Positions 1 to 8,254 are shown, numbered from the stretch's first letter. The stretch is DNA of 36,683 nt from an uncultured beta proteobacterium (GCA_903845345.1 CAIMXF010000047.1:1-36683); one strand, 5' to 3'. Notes: generated by a model not told the origin, from the letters alone. A program made the numbers and translations.

Positions 1-1
1 C

Positions 2-910
2 GTGCAGACGATGCACGCGATCCGCACCAGCTCGCAGCGCGTGCACGACATCATCGGCGTGATCGACGGCATCGCGTTCCAGACCAACATCCTCGCGCTC
101 AACGCGGCGGTCGAGGCGGCGCGCGCCGGCGAGAACGGCCGCGGCTTCGCCGTGGTGGCCTCCGAGGTGCGCACGCTGGCGCTGCGCAGCAGCGACGCGG
201 CGCGCGAGATCAAGTCGCTCATCGCCACGTCCGGCGAGCAGGTGGCCTCGGGCGCGTCGCGCATCGACGAGGTGGGCGAGCTGCTCGCCAGCGTCGTCTC
301 GGGCATCGGCGAGGTGGCCGGCAACGTGCGCGCGATCACGTCGGCGGCCGAGATGCAGAGCAACAGCCTCAGCCAGATGTCGGAGGCCATCCGCGGACTC
401 GACGACATCACGCAGGAGAACGCGACGATGGTGGAACGCACCTCGTCGGCGTCGACCGGCCTGGGCGAGCGCGCGCACAAGCTGGCGCGGACCGTGAGCA
501 GCTTCCGGCTGCGCCAGGGCACGGCCGACGAGGCCCATGCGCTGGTGATCAAGGCGGTGGCGCTCTTCAAGCGGCGCGGCGTGGCGTGCCTGTCCGAGAT
601 CACCGACGCCGCCAACGGCTTCGCCGATCGCGACATGTACGTGTTCGCGTGGGACCGCTCGCTCGTCTATCACGCGTTCGCCGGCAAGCCGCACAACCTG
701 CGCAAGACGGCCGCGCAGATCCTGGGCACCGACGTCTCGCAGCTCAAGCACGACGTCTGGGCCGCGGCCGCGCAAGGCGGCGGCTGGGTCGACTACGACT
801 TCCTCAACCCGTCCACCGGCCAGGTCGCGCCGAAGACCTCGTTCGTGGTGCCGGTGGGCGCCGACCTGGTGCTGGGCTGCGGCATCTACAAGACGGTGCA
901 GCGGCACTGA
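2..910 (+). CDS. Methyl-accepting chemotaxis protein, C-terminal part, with a C-terminal Cache domain (5' end outside the window)
   Basis: Visible residues 1-155 are the cytoplasmic chemoreceptor signalling domain, including the highly conserved hairpin tip ([20 protein letters not shown]) that contacts CheA and CheW. Residues about 175-302 then form a single-Cache-like (sCache_2) fold: a YVFAWDRS strand, an [14 protein letters not shown] helix, a [12 protein letters not shown] turn and a final GCGIYK strand. In most chemoreceptors Cache domains are periplasmic and precede the membrane; here the sensor follows the signalling hairpin and so should be cytoplasmic. No CheR-binding pentapeptide is seen at the C-terminus. 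The reading frame is open to the window edge, so the membrane and N-terminal parts are missing. The ligand cannot be told from sequence. Confidence 0.93.
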   Translation: MQTMHAIRTSSQRVHDIIGVIDGIAFQTNILALNAAVEAARAGENGRGFAVVASEVRTLALRSSDAAREIKSLIATSGEQVASGASRIDEVGELLASVVSGIGEVAGNVRAITSAAEMQSNSLSQMSEAIRGLDDITQENATMVERTSSASTGLGERAHKLARTVSSFRLRQGTADEAHALVIKAVALFKRRGVACLSEITDAANGFADRDMYVFAWDRSLVYHAFAGKPHNLRKTAAQILGTDVSQLKHDVWAAAAQGGGWVDYDFLNPSTGQVAPKTSFVVPVGADLVLGCGIYKTVQRH

Positions 911-928
911 GCCGCCAAACGGGTCAGG
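911..928. repeat. 18-bp motif shared with 26447-26464
   Basis: GCCGCCAAACGGGTCAGG lies directly behind the chemoreceptor stop codon and runs into the cysK stop codon. The same 18 bases with one change follow the stop of the ABC permease at 26447-26464, where they lead into a large inverted repeat. Here there is no long palindrome behind it, so this could be a solo remnant of a REP-like element or chance. Confidence 0.3.
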
Positions 929-1979
929 CCGTCTTCGGCGCGAGCTGCACGCCCGGCGTGGATCGCATGATGGCCAGTTCGTCGTCGTCCATGTCGGTGC
1001 CGATGTCGGCGAACAGCGGCGTGCTGAGGTAGCGCTCGCCGGTGTCGGGCAGCATGCACAGCACCACCGAGCCCGCGGGCGCGCTCTTGCAGACCTCCAG
1101 CGCGCCGGCGAAGGTCGCGCCGCCGGACGTCCCCACGAACACGCCTTCCTTCAGCGCCAACTGGCGGCTCCAATGCATCGCGTCGGCGCCGCTGATGGGG
1201 AGCACGCGCTCGATCAGGTCGGACGCGACGGCGTCGCGGGTGAGCTTGCCGATGAAGTCGGGGCTCCAGCCCTGCAGCGGATGCGGCTTCCACGACGGAT
1301 GGCTCGCCGTGGGGCTGCCGTCGGCTTCGATCGATTGCGGGGTGCCGCTGGCGAGCATCGGCGCGTCGGCCGGCTCGCACACGACGATCTTCGTGTCCGG
1401 GCGTTCCCTGGCGAGCACGCGCGAGACGCCGCGCAGCGTGCCGCCGGTGCCGAAGCCCGTCACCCAGTAGTCGAGCCGCTTGCCGGCGAAGTCGTCGACG
1501 ATCTCGCGCGCGGTGGTGCGCGAGTGCATGTCGGCGTTGGCCTCGTTGTCGAACTGGCGGGTGAGGAACCAGCCGTGCGCCTTGGCCAGTTCCTCGGCCT
1601 TGCGCACCATGCCGGTGCCGCGTTCGGCCGCCGGCGTGAGCACGACCTTGGCGCCGAGAAAGCGCATCAGCTTGCGGCGTTCCACGCTGAAGCTCTCGGC
1701 CATCGTCACGACCAGCGGGTAGCCCTTCTGGGCACACACCATCGCCAGGCCGATGCCGGTATTGCCGCTGGTGGCCTCCACCACCGTCTGGCCCGGCTTC
1801 AGCGAGCCGTCCTTCTCGGCGGCCTCGATCACGCCGAGCGCCAGCCGGTCCTTCACCGACCCCAGCGGGTTGAACGCTTCCACCTTCACCCACAGCTCGA
1901 CGCCCCCGGGCGCCAGCTTGTTGATGCGCACGACGGGCGTGCGGCCGACGGTCTCGAGAATGTTGGCGTAGCGGGTCAT
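924..1979 (-). CDS. cysK: Cysteine synthase (PLP-dependent O-acetylserine sulfhydrylase family)
   Basis: Converts O-acetylserine and sulfide to cysteine in the cytoplasm. The 351-residue protein has the PLP lysine in NPLGSVKDR (Lys43), the substrate loop TSGNTG (70-75), the phosphate-cradle GTGGT (177-181) and the late GTSGGAT segment. It is about 30 residues longer than E. coli CysK, through an insertion around residues 205-240 (QSIEADGSPTASHPSWKPHP region) and a C-terminal tail. That form is common in betaproteobacteria and is usually annotated as cysteine synthase A. ATG start at 1979. The gene ends tail-to-tail 13 bp from the chemoreceptor gene and lies 82 bp downstream of the small secreted-protein gene on the same strand. 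A cystathionine beta-synthase-like role is a less likely alternative. Confidence 0.93.
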   Translation of the reverse strand: MTRYANILETVGRTPVVRINKLAPGGVELWVKVEAFNPLGSVKDRLALGVIEAAEKDGSLKPGQTVVEATSGNTGIGLAMVCAQKGYPLVVTMAESFSVERRKLMRFLGAKVVLTPAAERGTGMVRKAEELAKAHGWFLTRQFDNEANADMHSRTTAREIVDDFAGKRLDYWVTGFGTGGTLRGVSRVLARERPDTKIVVCEPADAPMLASGTPQSIEADGSPTASHPSWKPHPLQGWSPDFIGKLTRDAVASDLIERVLPISGADAMHWSRQLALKEGVFVGTSGGATFAGALEVCKSAPAGSVVLCMLPDTGERYLSTPLFADIGTDMDDDELAIMRSTPGVQLAPKTA

Positions 1980-2061
1980 GGGCGGCTCCTTCGGACGATG
2001 GCCGATCCTAGCGCCGAAACACGGCGCCGGATCATCGCAACCTGGGGAGTCCGCGGCGAGT

Positions 2062-2466
2062 TCAGTGCGCTTCGACGGCCGACGGCGCCCTGGCGAACTT
2101 CGTGTCGGCGGGCTGGGCCGGCAGGTCGCACTTCTGCACGCCGTTGGCGACCGTGCGGCAACCCGCGACCGTATCGCCCGACGAGCCGTTCAGCACTTCG
2201 GCCATGACATCGGCGCGGCTGCGCTCGATCCCGGTTGGCACGTCGCACTTCTGCACGCCATTGGCGACGGTGCGGCAGCCGGTGGAGGTGTCGGCCTGGG
2301 CATGGATCTCGGCGACGACGTCGGCGCGACTGCGTTCGGCGCCGGTCGGCACGTCGCACTTCTGGACGCCGTTGGCGACGGTGCGGCAACCCACGTCCGC
2401 GGCGTGGGCGCCGGCGGTGCAGCCCAGTGCAAGGGTGAGGGCGGTGAGGAGGTGACGGGTGTTCAT
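2062..2466 (-). CDS. Small exported protein with three CX9C tandem repeats
   Basis: A 134-residue protein of unknown function. The ATG at 2466 is chosen because it begins a clean signal peptide (MNTRHLLTALTLALG, likely cut after AHA at about residue 22); the reading frame stays open further upstream but without signal-like sequence. The mature part is three near-identical units starting at residues 26, 63 and 102, each with GCRTVANGVQKCD. Six cysteines therefore fall in three CX9C pairs. The first two units continue into ERSRADV(V/M)AE, reminiscent of the DUF4148 motif of small Burkholderiales secreted proteins; the third ends differently. The cysteines may form disulfides or bind metal; nothing here decides it. 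An upstream dyad at 2657-2695 may control it. Confidence 0.82.
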   Translation of the reverse strand: MNTRHLLTALTLALGCTAGAHAADVGCRTVANGVQKCDVPTGAERSRADVVAEIHAQADTSTGCRTVANGVQKCDVPTGIERSRADVMAEVLNGSSGDTVAGCRTVANGVQKCDLPAQPADTKFARAPSAVEAH

Positions 2467-2656
2467 GGTGATCTCGATGTCGTTGGACTGGTCGTCGCGC
2501 GGCGCGGCCTCGTGGGTCGCGTTACTCGCGCGGTTTGAGCCTTGTCGGCCTGGGATCACTGTAGAGAGGCACGCGCTCGGGAAAAACAGCAGTTCGTGGA
2601 ATTCACCATTGCTGGAAATCGCAGCTGGGGGTTTCTCGCGGGACGGCTTGACGAGG

Positions 2657-2695
2657 CCGCTTGCCTATGCTTGTCTAGACAGGCCTGGCAAGCGG
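2657..2695. promoter_or_regulatory. Nested inverted repeat with TGTCTAGACA core
   Basis: A perfect 9-bp inverted repeat (CCGCTTGCC at 2657-2665, GGCAAGCGG at 2687-2695) encloses an almost concentric perfect 10-bp palindrome TGTCTAGACA (2672-2681). The core resembles operators of HutC-subfamily GntR regulators. The site is downstream of the exporter gene and upstream of the repeat-protein gene, both on the minus strand. It may be an operator for the latter or a stem that separates the two transcripts. There is no T-tract. Confidence 0.45.
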
Positions 2696-2707
2696 GCTCG
2701 TGCGCGC

Positions 2708-4003
2708 TCACGCGGTCAGCGCGGCCTCGGCGGACGCGTGCGCGCGCGGCACGAGGAGCACGGCGCAGAGCATCGCGGCCGTTCCGAATACGGCCATCAG
2801 CGCGCCCAGCGGCCAGGGCGTTCCGTCGGCGAACAGGCCCACGAGCGCGGAGCCGATCACGCCCACGCCGAACTGGCTCGCGCCGACTATCGCGGAGACC
2901 GAGCCCGACATGGCCGGGAACAGGTTCAACGCGCCGGTGATCGAATTGGCCGCGATCAGCCCGATGCAGGCGACGAACAGGCACAGCGGCACGACCAGGC
3001 CGATCAGCCCGCCCCAGCCGGTGCGCGCCGCGATCGCCGCGGCCACGCCCATCGCGCACGCGCCGAACGCGCCCGCGCGCAGCAACCGGTCGCCGCCGAA
3101 CGTCGGCACGAGCCGCACGTTCACGAGGTTCATCGCCATGATGCCCACCGACCCGAGCGCGAACACCAGGCCGTAGTGCTGCGGCAGCACGTGGTGGTAC
3201 GTGATGTAGGCGAACGGCGTGCCGGCCACGTACGCGAAGATGCCGCCATAGAGCAGGCCGCAGACGCCCGCATACCCCAGCAGGCGCTTCTGGCGCAGCA
3301 GCCAGCCGTAGGTGGCGAAGGCGCGCGACAGCGGCTCGCGCAGGCGCCGCTCGGGCGGGTGCGTCTCGGGCAGCGTGCAGAGCGCCGCCAGAGTCAGCAG
3401 GCCGACGAGCGCCAGCATCCAGAAGATGGCCTGCCAGTCGGCCACCGCGATCACCAGGCCGCCGACGCTGGGGCCGATCATCGGGGCGAGGGCGCTGACG
3501 ATCATCAGCGTGGACATCATCTGCGCGGCCCGGTGGCCGACGTAGAGGTCGCGCACGATGGCGCGGGCCAGCGTCACGCTGGCGCAGGCGCCGATCGCCT
3601 GGACGGCACGCCACGCGATCATCGTGCCGACGTCGCGCGAGACCGCGCACCCGATGGCGCCGACGATGTAGAGCACCATGCCGATGGCGATCGGGCGGCG
3701 CCGTCCGATGCGATCGCTGAGCGGGCCCCAGAAGAACTGGCCGAGGCTGAACCCCACCAGGTATCCGGACAGCGTGAACGCCATCGCGCCCGTGCCGGCG
3801 TGCAGCTCGAGGCCCATGGCCGGCAGCGCGGGCAGGTAGATGTCCGTCGAGATCGACGAGAACATCATCAGCAGCGACAGGATCACCAGCGTCTGCAGGT
3901 CGTGCGTCTGCCCGAAGCGCTGGAGGCCGCCGCTCGCGCGCGCGCCGGGCGACAGTTGGCGGTCTTCGACGACGGAGTGGGCGGACGGATCGGATGGCGG
4001 CAT
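2708..4003 (-). CDS. Bcr/CflA-family multidrug MFS transporter
   Basis: Inner-membrane drug:proton antiporter of the major facilitator superfamily. The segment MMFSSISTDIYLPALPAM in the first membrane span is typical of the Bcr/CflA subfamily, and the MFS motif A is GPLSDRIGRRRP after span 2. About twelve hydrophobic spans follow, with ETHPPERR in the central cytoplasmic loop. The ATG at 4003 (MPPSDPSAHS) gives 431 residues, close to the family norm; an ATG at 4051 would add 16 residues. A soluble tail of about 35 residues precedes span 1. It is downstream of, and co-directional with, the LacI-family gene (gap about 90 bp), so the regulator may be co-transcribed with or control the exporter. 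The substrate is not predictable. Confidence 0.92.
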   Translation of the reverse strand: MPPSDPSAHSVVEDRQLSPGARASGGLQRFGQTHDLQTLVILSLLMMFSSISTDIYLPALPAMGLELHAGTGAMAFTLSGYLVGFSLGQFFWGPLSDRIGRRRPIAIGMVLYIVGAIGCAVSRDVGTMIAWRAVQAIGACASVTLARAIVRDLYVGHRAAQMMSTLMIVSALAPMIGPSVGGLVIAVADWQAIFWMLALVGLLTLAALCTLPETHPPERRLREPLSRAFATYGWLLRQKRLLGYAGVCGLLYGGIFAYVAGTPFAYITYHHVLPQHYGLVFALGSVGIMAMNLVNVRLVPTFGGDRLLRAGAFGACAMGVAAAIAARTGWGGLIGLVVPLCLFVACIGLIAANSITGALNLFPAMSGSVSAIVGASQFGVGVIGSALVGLFADGTPWPLGALMAVFGTAAMLCAVLLVPRAHASAEAALTA

Positions 4004-4092
4004 CGGCAAGACGGCAGGCGGTCGGAGATTGTCAGGGATAACCCGGATCAATCATGCCGCAGGGATATTCCGCAGCCGCGCGGCTGCCGCGC

Positions 4093-5103
4093 CTACGTCG
4101 CGGCGTTCGCCAGCGAATCGCGCATCACCACCGTCGGCACGAACTTGCGCGACACGGGGAGCTCCGAGCCGAAGCGCGTGTTGAGCAGCTGGCGGCAGGC
4201 GTTGAGCGCCATCTCGGCGATCGGGATGCGCACGCTGGTCAGGCGCGGCGACAGGAACGCGGCGACGTCGGAGTCGTCGTAGCCCATCACCGACCACTGC
4301 TGCGGCACGCGGATGCCGTGGTGGCCGAGGTAGCTCATCGCGCCCATCGCCATCTGGTCGTTGGCACAGAACAGCGCGGTGATCTTCGGCTTGCGCGCCA
4401 CCAGCCGCTCGCAGGCGGCCCAGCCGGACGGCGCGCTGAAGTCGCCTTCCTCGATCGGCAGCGACGACGTCGCGATGCCGGCCTCGCCGAGTCGGTCGAA
4501 CAGGCCCTGCAGCCGCTGCCTGTTGTCGCCGACGCCGGCCGGGCCGGACATCACCGCGATGCGCCGATGCCCGTGCGCCAGCAGCGCGTCGGCCGCGGCG
4601 CGGCCGGCGGCGCGGTGGTCGACGGTGAAGCAGTGCGTCTTCATGCCCTTGACGTCGCGGTTGACGATGGCGAGGTTGGCGAAGTCGTCGCGCAGCGCGG
4701 CGAAGTCGGCGTCGCGCAGCGCGTTGCTGCACAGGATGATGCCGTCGCACTCGCGCTCGATCAGGAAGCGCGCGCCGTCCAGCGATTGCTGGCGGGTGTC
4801 CTCGTCGCCGCAGCCGTTGGCCGCGACCATGTGGCGGTCGTGCCGGCGCAGCTCGGCGTCGATGGCGTCCAGCAGCGGGCCGTAGAACGGACCCTTGAAG
4901 TCGGGCACGAACACGCCGATGGTGCCGGTGCTCTGCAACGACAGCGCACGCGCGATCGCGCTCGGCCGGAACCCGAGCTGGCGTGCCGCCGCCTCCACGC
5001 GCGCGGCCGCAGCCTCGGAGAACGACCCCTTGCCGCTGATCACGCGGGAAGCGGTTCCCACGCCGACCCCGGCCAGCTTCGCGACGTCTTTGATCGTTGC
5101 CAT
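4093..5103 (-). CDS. LacI-family transcriptional regulator
   Basis: A 336-residue DNA-binding repressor. Residues 2-50 are the LacI helix-turn-helix and hinge helix (ATIKDVAKLAGVGVGTASRV, then GFRPSAIARAL), and residues 60-330 are a periplasmic-binding-protein-like effector domain (TGTIGVFVPDF, CDGIILCSN, ALFCANDQMAMG, SVMGYDDSD). ATG at 5103 is chosen because the HTH begins at residue 2. Such regulators usually sense a sugar and sit beside sugar transport genes. Directly upstream lies the remnant of a sugar-ABC ATPase gene, which suggests that the regulator has lost its original transport operon and may now serve only the downstream MFS exporter. No clear LacI-type operator was found by eye. 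Confidence 0.94.
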   Translation of the reverse strand: MATIKDVAKLAGVGVGTASRVISGKGSFSEAAAARVEAAARQLGFRPSAIARALSLQSTGTIGVFVPDFKGPFYGPLLDAIDAELRRHDRHMVAANGCGDEDTRQQSLDGARFLIERECDGIILCSNALRDADFAALRDDFANLAIVNRDVKGMKTHCFTVDHRAAGRAAADALLAHGHRRIAVMSGPAGVGDNRQRLQGLFDRLGEAGIATSSLPIEEGDFSAPSGWAACERLVARKPKITALFCANDQMAMGAMSYLGHHGIRVPQQWSVMGYDDSDVAAFLSPRLTSVRIPIAEMALNACRQLLNTRFGSELPVSRKFVPTVVMRDSLANAAT

Positions 5104-5146
5104 GTGCCCAGTGTGGCCGATGATGGAAGGCGGCGGCATGCGGCGC

Positions 5147-5383
5147 GATGCGTTCCTGCGACACCGGGTTGAACACACTGGCGCGATCGAGGTCCATCTG
5201 AATACCCACCTGGTCGCCGATCCGGTGCGCGCCTGACGCTGGCGCAATGGCCGCCGGCCTGCCGGCGTCGGTGTCGATCAGCCCGGCGATCGCGTGCAGC
5301 AGCGTCGACTTGCCGCAGCCCGCCGGGTCCGGCAGCGCGACGAACGCGCGCTGCGCATCATGCACGCCCGCGAGCTCGACGAC
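5147..5383 (-). pseudogene. Decayed fragment of a sugar ABC-transporter ATPase (MalK/UgpC type)
   Basis: Read on the minus strand, one frame gives VVELAGVHDAQRAFVALPD, then PAGCGKSTLLHAIAGLIDTDAG. This is the N-terminal beta strand and Walker A region (5303-5329) of a MalK/UgpC-like ATPase. It is followed at once by GDQVGIQMDLDRASVFNPVS, which resembles the very C-terminal end of the same family. The roughly 300 residues in between (Q loop, LSGGQ signature, Walker B, most of the regulatory domain) are absent, and part of the segment before Walker A is also missing. This reads as an internally deleted, non-functional gene. It precedes the LacI gene on the same strand, as expected of an old sugar-transport operon. 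The C-terminal match is weaker than the Walker A match. Confidence 0.6.
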
Positions 5384-5579
5384 GCCTGCGCCGGCAAGAC
5401 GCGCCCTGGACCGGAACGGCGGTGGAACCGATTCCCCGCATCGCGATCCTGGCCGCCGGGGCAGGGCGTCGCATCGCTGGAGACACCGACGCCGCCGGCA
5501 TGACCCCCACGCCCCGCATGTCTTTGCGCCGCCACCTATGCTGCACCCCACGTTTCCAACCCTGGCAGGAGCACTCCCC

Positions 5580-6623
5580 ATGCGCAACCATCCGCTCGGC
5601 CGTACCGGCCTGTTCGTGTCCGAGCTGTGCCTCGGCACGATGACCTTCGGCGGCACCGACGGCATCTGGGGCAAGATCGGCGACCTCGGCCAGGCCGACG
5701 CGGAACGCCTGGTCGGCCAGGCGATCGACGCCGGCATCAACTTCATCGACACCGCCGACGTCTACGCGGGCGGCGTGTCCGAGACCATCACCGGCCAGGC
5801 GCTGAAGAACCTCAAGGTCGCGCGCGAGAGCGTGGTCGTCGCGACCAAGGTGTTCGGCGAGAGCGGCCCCGGCGCCAACGGGCGCGGCAACTCGCGCGGC
5901 CACATCATGGACGGCGTCAAGGCCAGCCTGCGGCGCCTGCAGCTCGACCACATCGACCTGTACCAGATCCACGGCTTCGACCCGGCCACGCCGATCGAGG
6001 AGACCGTGCGCGCGCTCGACCAGCTGGTGCGCCACGGCCACGTGCGCTACGTGGGCGTGTCGAACTGGGCGGCGTGGCAGATCGTCAAGGCGCTGGGCAT
6101 CGCCGAACGACTGGGGCTGTCGCGTTTCGAGTCGCTGCAGGCCTACTACACGGTGGCCGGGCGCGACCTCGAGCGCGAGATCGTGCCGATGTTGAAGAGC
6201 GAGGGCCTGGGACTGATGGTGTGGAGCCCGCTCGCCGGCGGGCTGCTGAGCGGCAAGTACAGGACCGGCGCGACCGCCGAGGCCGGCAGCCGTCGCCAGG
6301 CCTTCGACTTCCCGCCCGTCGACCGCGAACGCGCCGACGTCGTCATCGACGCGATGCGGCCCATCGCCGACGCCAGGGGCGTGTCGGTGGCGCAGATCGC
6401 GCTCGCCTGGCTGCTGCACCAGCCGCAGGTCACCAGCGTGATCGTCGGCGCGAAGCGTCCCGACCAGCTGGCCGACAACGTCGCCGCCACCCGGGTCACG
6501 CTGGGTGCCGACGACCTGAAGACGCTGGGCGAGGCGAGCGCGCTGCCGGCCGAATACCCGGGCTGGATGTTCGAGCGCCAGGGCGAGCCGCGCCGCAAGC
6601 AGTTGGCCGACTCGGGACGCTGA
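5580..6623 (+). CDS. Aldo/keto reductase
   Basis: Cytoplasmic NADPH-dependent oxidoreductase of 347 residues with a TIM-barrel fold. The catalytic tetrad is visible: Asp57 and Tyr62 (FIDTADVY), Lys90 (ATKVF) and His131 (YQIHGFD). The C-terminal cofactor-phosphate segment is VIVGAKRPDQLADN. The start MRNHPLGRTGLFVSELCLGT is the usual N-terminus of the YajO/GSP69-like branch. ATG at 5580 is supported by the Shine-Dalgarno-like CAGGAG about 9 bases upstream; the open frame extends further upstream without conserved sequence. It is transcribed alone, divergent from the LacI gene. The substrate is unknown. Confidence 0.94.
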   Translation: MRNHPLGRTGLFVSELCLGTMTFGGTDGIWGKIGDLGQADAERLVGQAIDAGINFIDTADVYAGGVSETITGQALKNLKVARESVVVATKVFGESGPGANGRGNSRGHIMDGVKASLRRLQLDHIDLYQIHGFDPATPIEETVRALDQLVRHGHVRYVGVSNWAAWQIVKALGIAERLGLSRFESLQAYYTVAGRDLEREIVPMLKSEGLGLMVWSPLAGGLLSGKYRTGATAEAGSRRQAFDFPPVDRERADVVIDAMRPIADARGVSVAQIALAWLLHQPQVTSVIVGAKRPDQLADNVAATRVTLGADDLKTLGEASALPAEYPGWMFERQGEPRRKQLADSGR

Positions 6624-6824
6624 GCGCGCCTGCTCGGCCGCGGCGGGATTCGTTACTTATATTTCGTCGCGAGAGCCCAGGCCGGGCAAGGCGTGCGCGA
6701 TCATGGCCCACCCGCCTGACTGAACACGCCGCGCGTCGAGCGCGTGGCCGACGAGACCCGTGACGAGACTCCTGTTGCCCTGCCTGGCCCGCCCCGCCCA
6801 TCGCGAACGCCGAGGGCGTCGCGC

Positions 6825-7259
6825 GTGAACTACCTGCCCTTCGTCTCCGCCGAATCGTCGCAGCCCGTGCGCCGCGGCGCCCGCTGGCAACGCCGCGCGA
6901 TGTGGTTGGTGTTCGCGTGGTTCTTCTTCGGCGGCATCGCGCACTTCGCGTTCACCGACCTCGAGGCGCGCATCGTGCCGCCGCAGATCCCCGATGCCGT
7001 TGACGTGGTGAGGGTCACCGGACTCCTGGAGCTGGCAGGCGCGTTCGGCCTGCTGGTCCCGTGGACGCGGCGCGTCGCCGGCTGGGGCCTGTTCCTGCTG
7101 ACGATCGCGGTGACGCCGGCCAACCTCTACATGCTGCGCGTCCACGACCAGTTCGACGTCCCGGTCTGGCTGCTGTGGCTGCGGCTGCCGCTGCAGGTGG
7201 TGCTGATGTGGCTGATCGTGTGGGGCAGCCGCTGGCGGGCGCAGCGCCGGATCTACTGA
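6825..7259 (+). CDS. Small membrane protein, DoxX-like
   Basis: A protein of about 144 residues with four predicted membrane spans: WLVFAWFFFGGIAHFAF, a segment around GLLELAGAFGLLV, WGLFLLTIAVTPANLYML and LPLQVVLMWLIVW. The layout fits small DoxX-like proteins of uncharacterised role. The GTG start at 6825 is preferred because GAGGG stands 8 bases upstream; another GTG at 6744 would add a 27-residue Pro/Arg-rich stretch that looks non-coding. It follows the aldo/keto reductase on the same strand after about 200 bp. It converges on the next gene, with the stop codons about 100 bp apart. The family assignment is tentative. Confidence 0.75.
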   Translation: MNYLPFVSAESSQPVRRGARWQRRAMWLVFAWFFFGGIAHFAFTDLEARIVPPQIPDAVDVVRVTGLLELAGAFGLLVPWTRRVAGWGLFLLTIAVTPANLYMLRVHDQFDVPVWLLWLRLPLQVVLMWLIVWGSRWRAQRRIY

Positions 7260-7341
7260 GCGCAACGCCGAAACGCCGCCATGGCGCCTTTGCAAACGCT
7301 GCGGTGACAGCGGCGGGGACGGGCCGGCCGCGCGGGCGCGC

Positions 7342-7357
7342 GCGCGACGCGTCGCGC
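7342..7357. repeat. 16-bp perfect palindrome abutting a stop codon
   Basis: GCGCGACGCGTCGCGC is self-complementary over all 16 bases and lies immediately beyond the stop codon of the minus-strand gene that ends at 7358, between two convergent genes. It may help end transcription, but it has no loop and no T-tract. In DNA this GC-rich it could be chance. Confidence 0.3.
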
Positions 7358-8005
7358 TCAGGTGAGTTCGTTGATGAAGTTGCCGCCGGCGTGGGCGACG
7401 TAGGTGCCGTAGTTCGCGACCGTCCTGGCCGCCGAGCTCACGCCGGACATGACGGCGTTGGCGCCGACGCCCAGGTCGGTCGCCGCGACGCCGACGTTGC
7501 TGACGACCGTCGACGCATCCGAGCCCAGCGTGCTGGCGAGGTTGGTCGCGTCGGTCATGCCGGTGGTCAGCACGCCCCAGGCGTCGCTGAGCGCGTTCTC
7601 GACATGCGTGATGCCGGCGCCGACCTCGCCCACCGCGGCCTTGACGCCGATGGCGCCTTCCTGCAGGCCGTCGGCGATGGCGCCCTTGATGTCTTCCGCC
7701 AGATCGACCGCGCCGGTTCCGAGGCCCTTGACCGTGTAGTAGGTCGCCTTGGCGACGTCCTCCACGCCGGTCAGCATGGCCTCGCCCAGGTACTCGGCGG
7801 TGCCCGCGATCGCGTGCAGCGCTTCCTGGCCGATCGTCACCTGCGTCCCATGCTTGCCCGAGCCTGAGCCCGTCGAGGACGCCTTGGCATCCGCGCCCTT
7901 GGCGGGCACGGCGATCTTCTTCTCGGTCTGGCTGGCTGCCTTGGGCTTGCCCTTGGGGGTCACGAAGGGGGCCTGCGCGCCACCCGAAGAGTGGACTTGG
8001 GTCAT
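7358..8005 (-). CDS. Ala/Gly/Val-rich amphipathic helical protein of unknown function
   Basis: A 215-residue protein that I cannot assign. The ATG at 8005 has GGAG 8 bases upstream; a 9-residue longer start at 8032 lacks this. Residues 1-55 are Lys/Ser/Gly-rich and probably disordered (GKPKAASQTEKK, ASSTGSGSGK). Residues 60-200 are low-complexity, rich in Ala, Gly, Val, Thr and Asp, and show an amphipathic heptad or 11-residue rhythm (for example GVEDVAKATYYTVKGLGTGA). No signal peptide, no cysteine and no full membrane span are seen. Such composition occurs in phasins (granule-coat proteins) and LEA-like stress proteins. The neighbouring dps gene would suit a stress role, but that is inference only. 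Confidence 0.72.
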   Translation of the reverse strand: MTQVHSSGGAQAPFVTPKGKPKAASQTEKKIAVPAKGADAKASSTGSGSGKHGTQVTIGQEALHAIAGTAEYLGEAMLTGVEDVAKATYYTVKGLGTGAVDLAEDIKGAIADGLQEGAIGVKAAVGEVGAGITHVENALSDAWGVLTTGMTDATNLASTLGSDASTVVSNVGVAATDLGVGANAVMSGVSSAARTVANYGTYVAHAGGNFINELT

Positions 8006-8254
8006 GGTGAGACTCCGGTTTGGATGAGGCAATCCTATTGGCTTGCGCGTCCGTGGAATCCCCGATCAACACCCTAATCCCCCCGCTATATCAACCTCGA
8101 CACAGTTGTGCGAACTGCGGAAAAGCGGCTTGCGGGCGGCCAATTCCCTGCTGTCGAGCCCCTGTCCTACGACGGGGTGGTTAGCAGGCGAGTAACCTTC
8201 TGCAGGCGGTCGCCGCAGAGCGGCTGCGCATCCAAACCCCCACGGAGCTGATCC

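Noticed and set aside
2062-2466. CRISPR-like direct repeats
   Set aside because: The repeated DNA is inside a protein-coding frame with conserved protein repeats; only three units of 111-117 bp, no short palindromic repeats and no cas genes.
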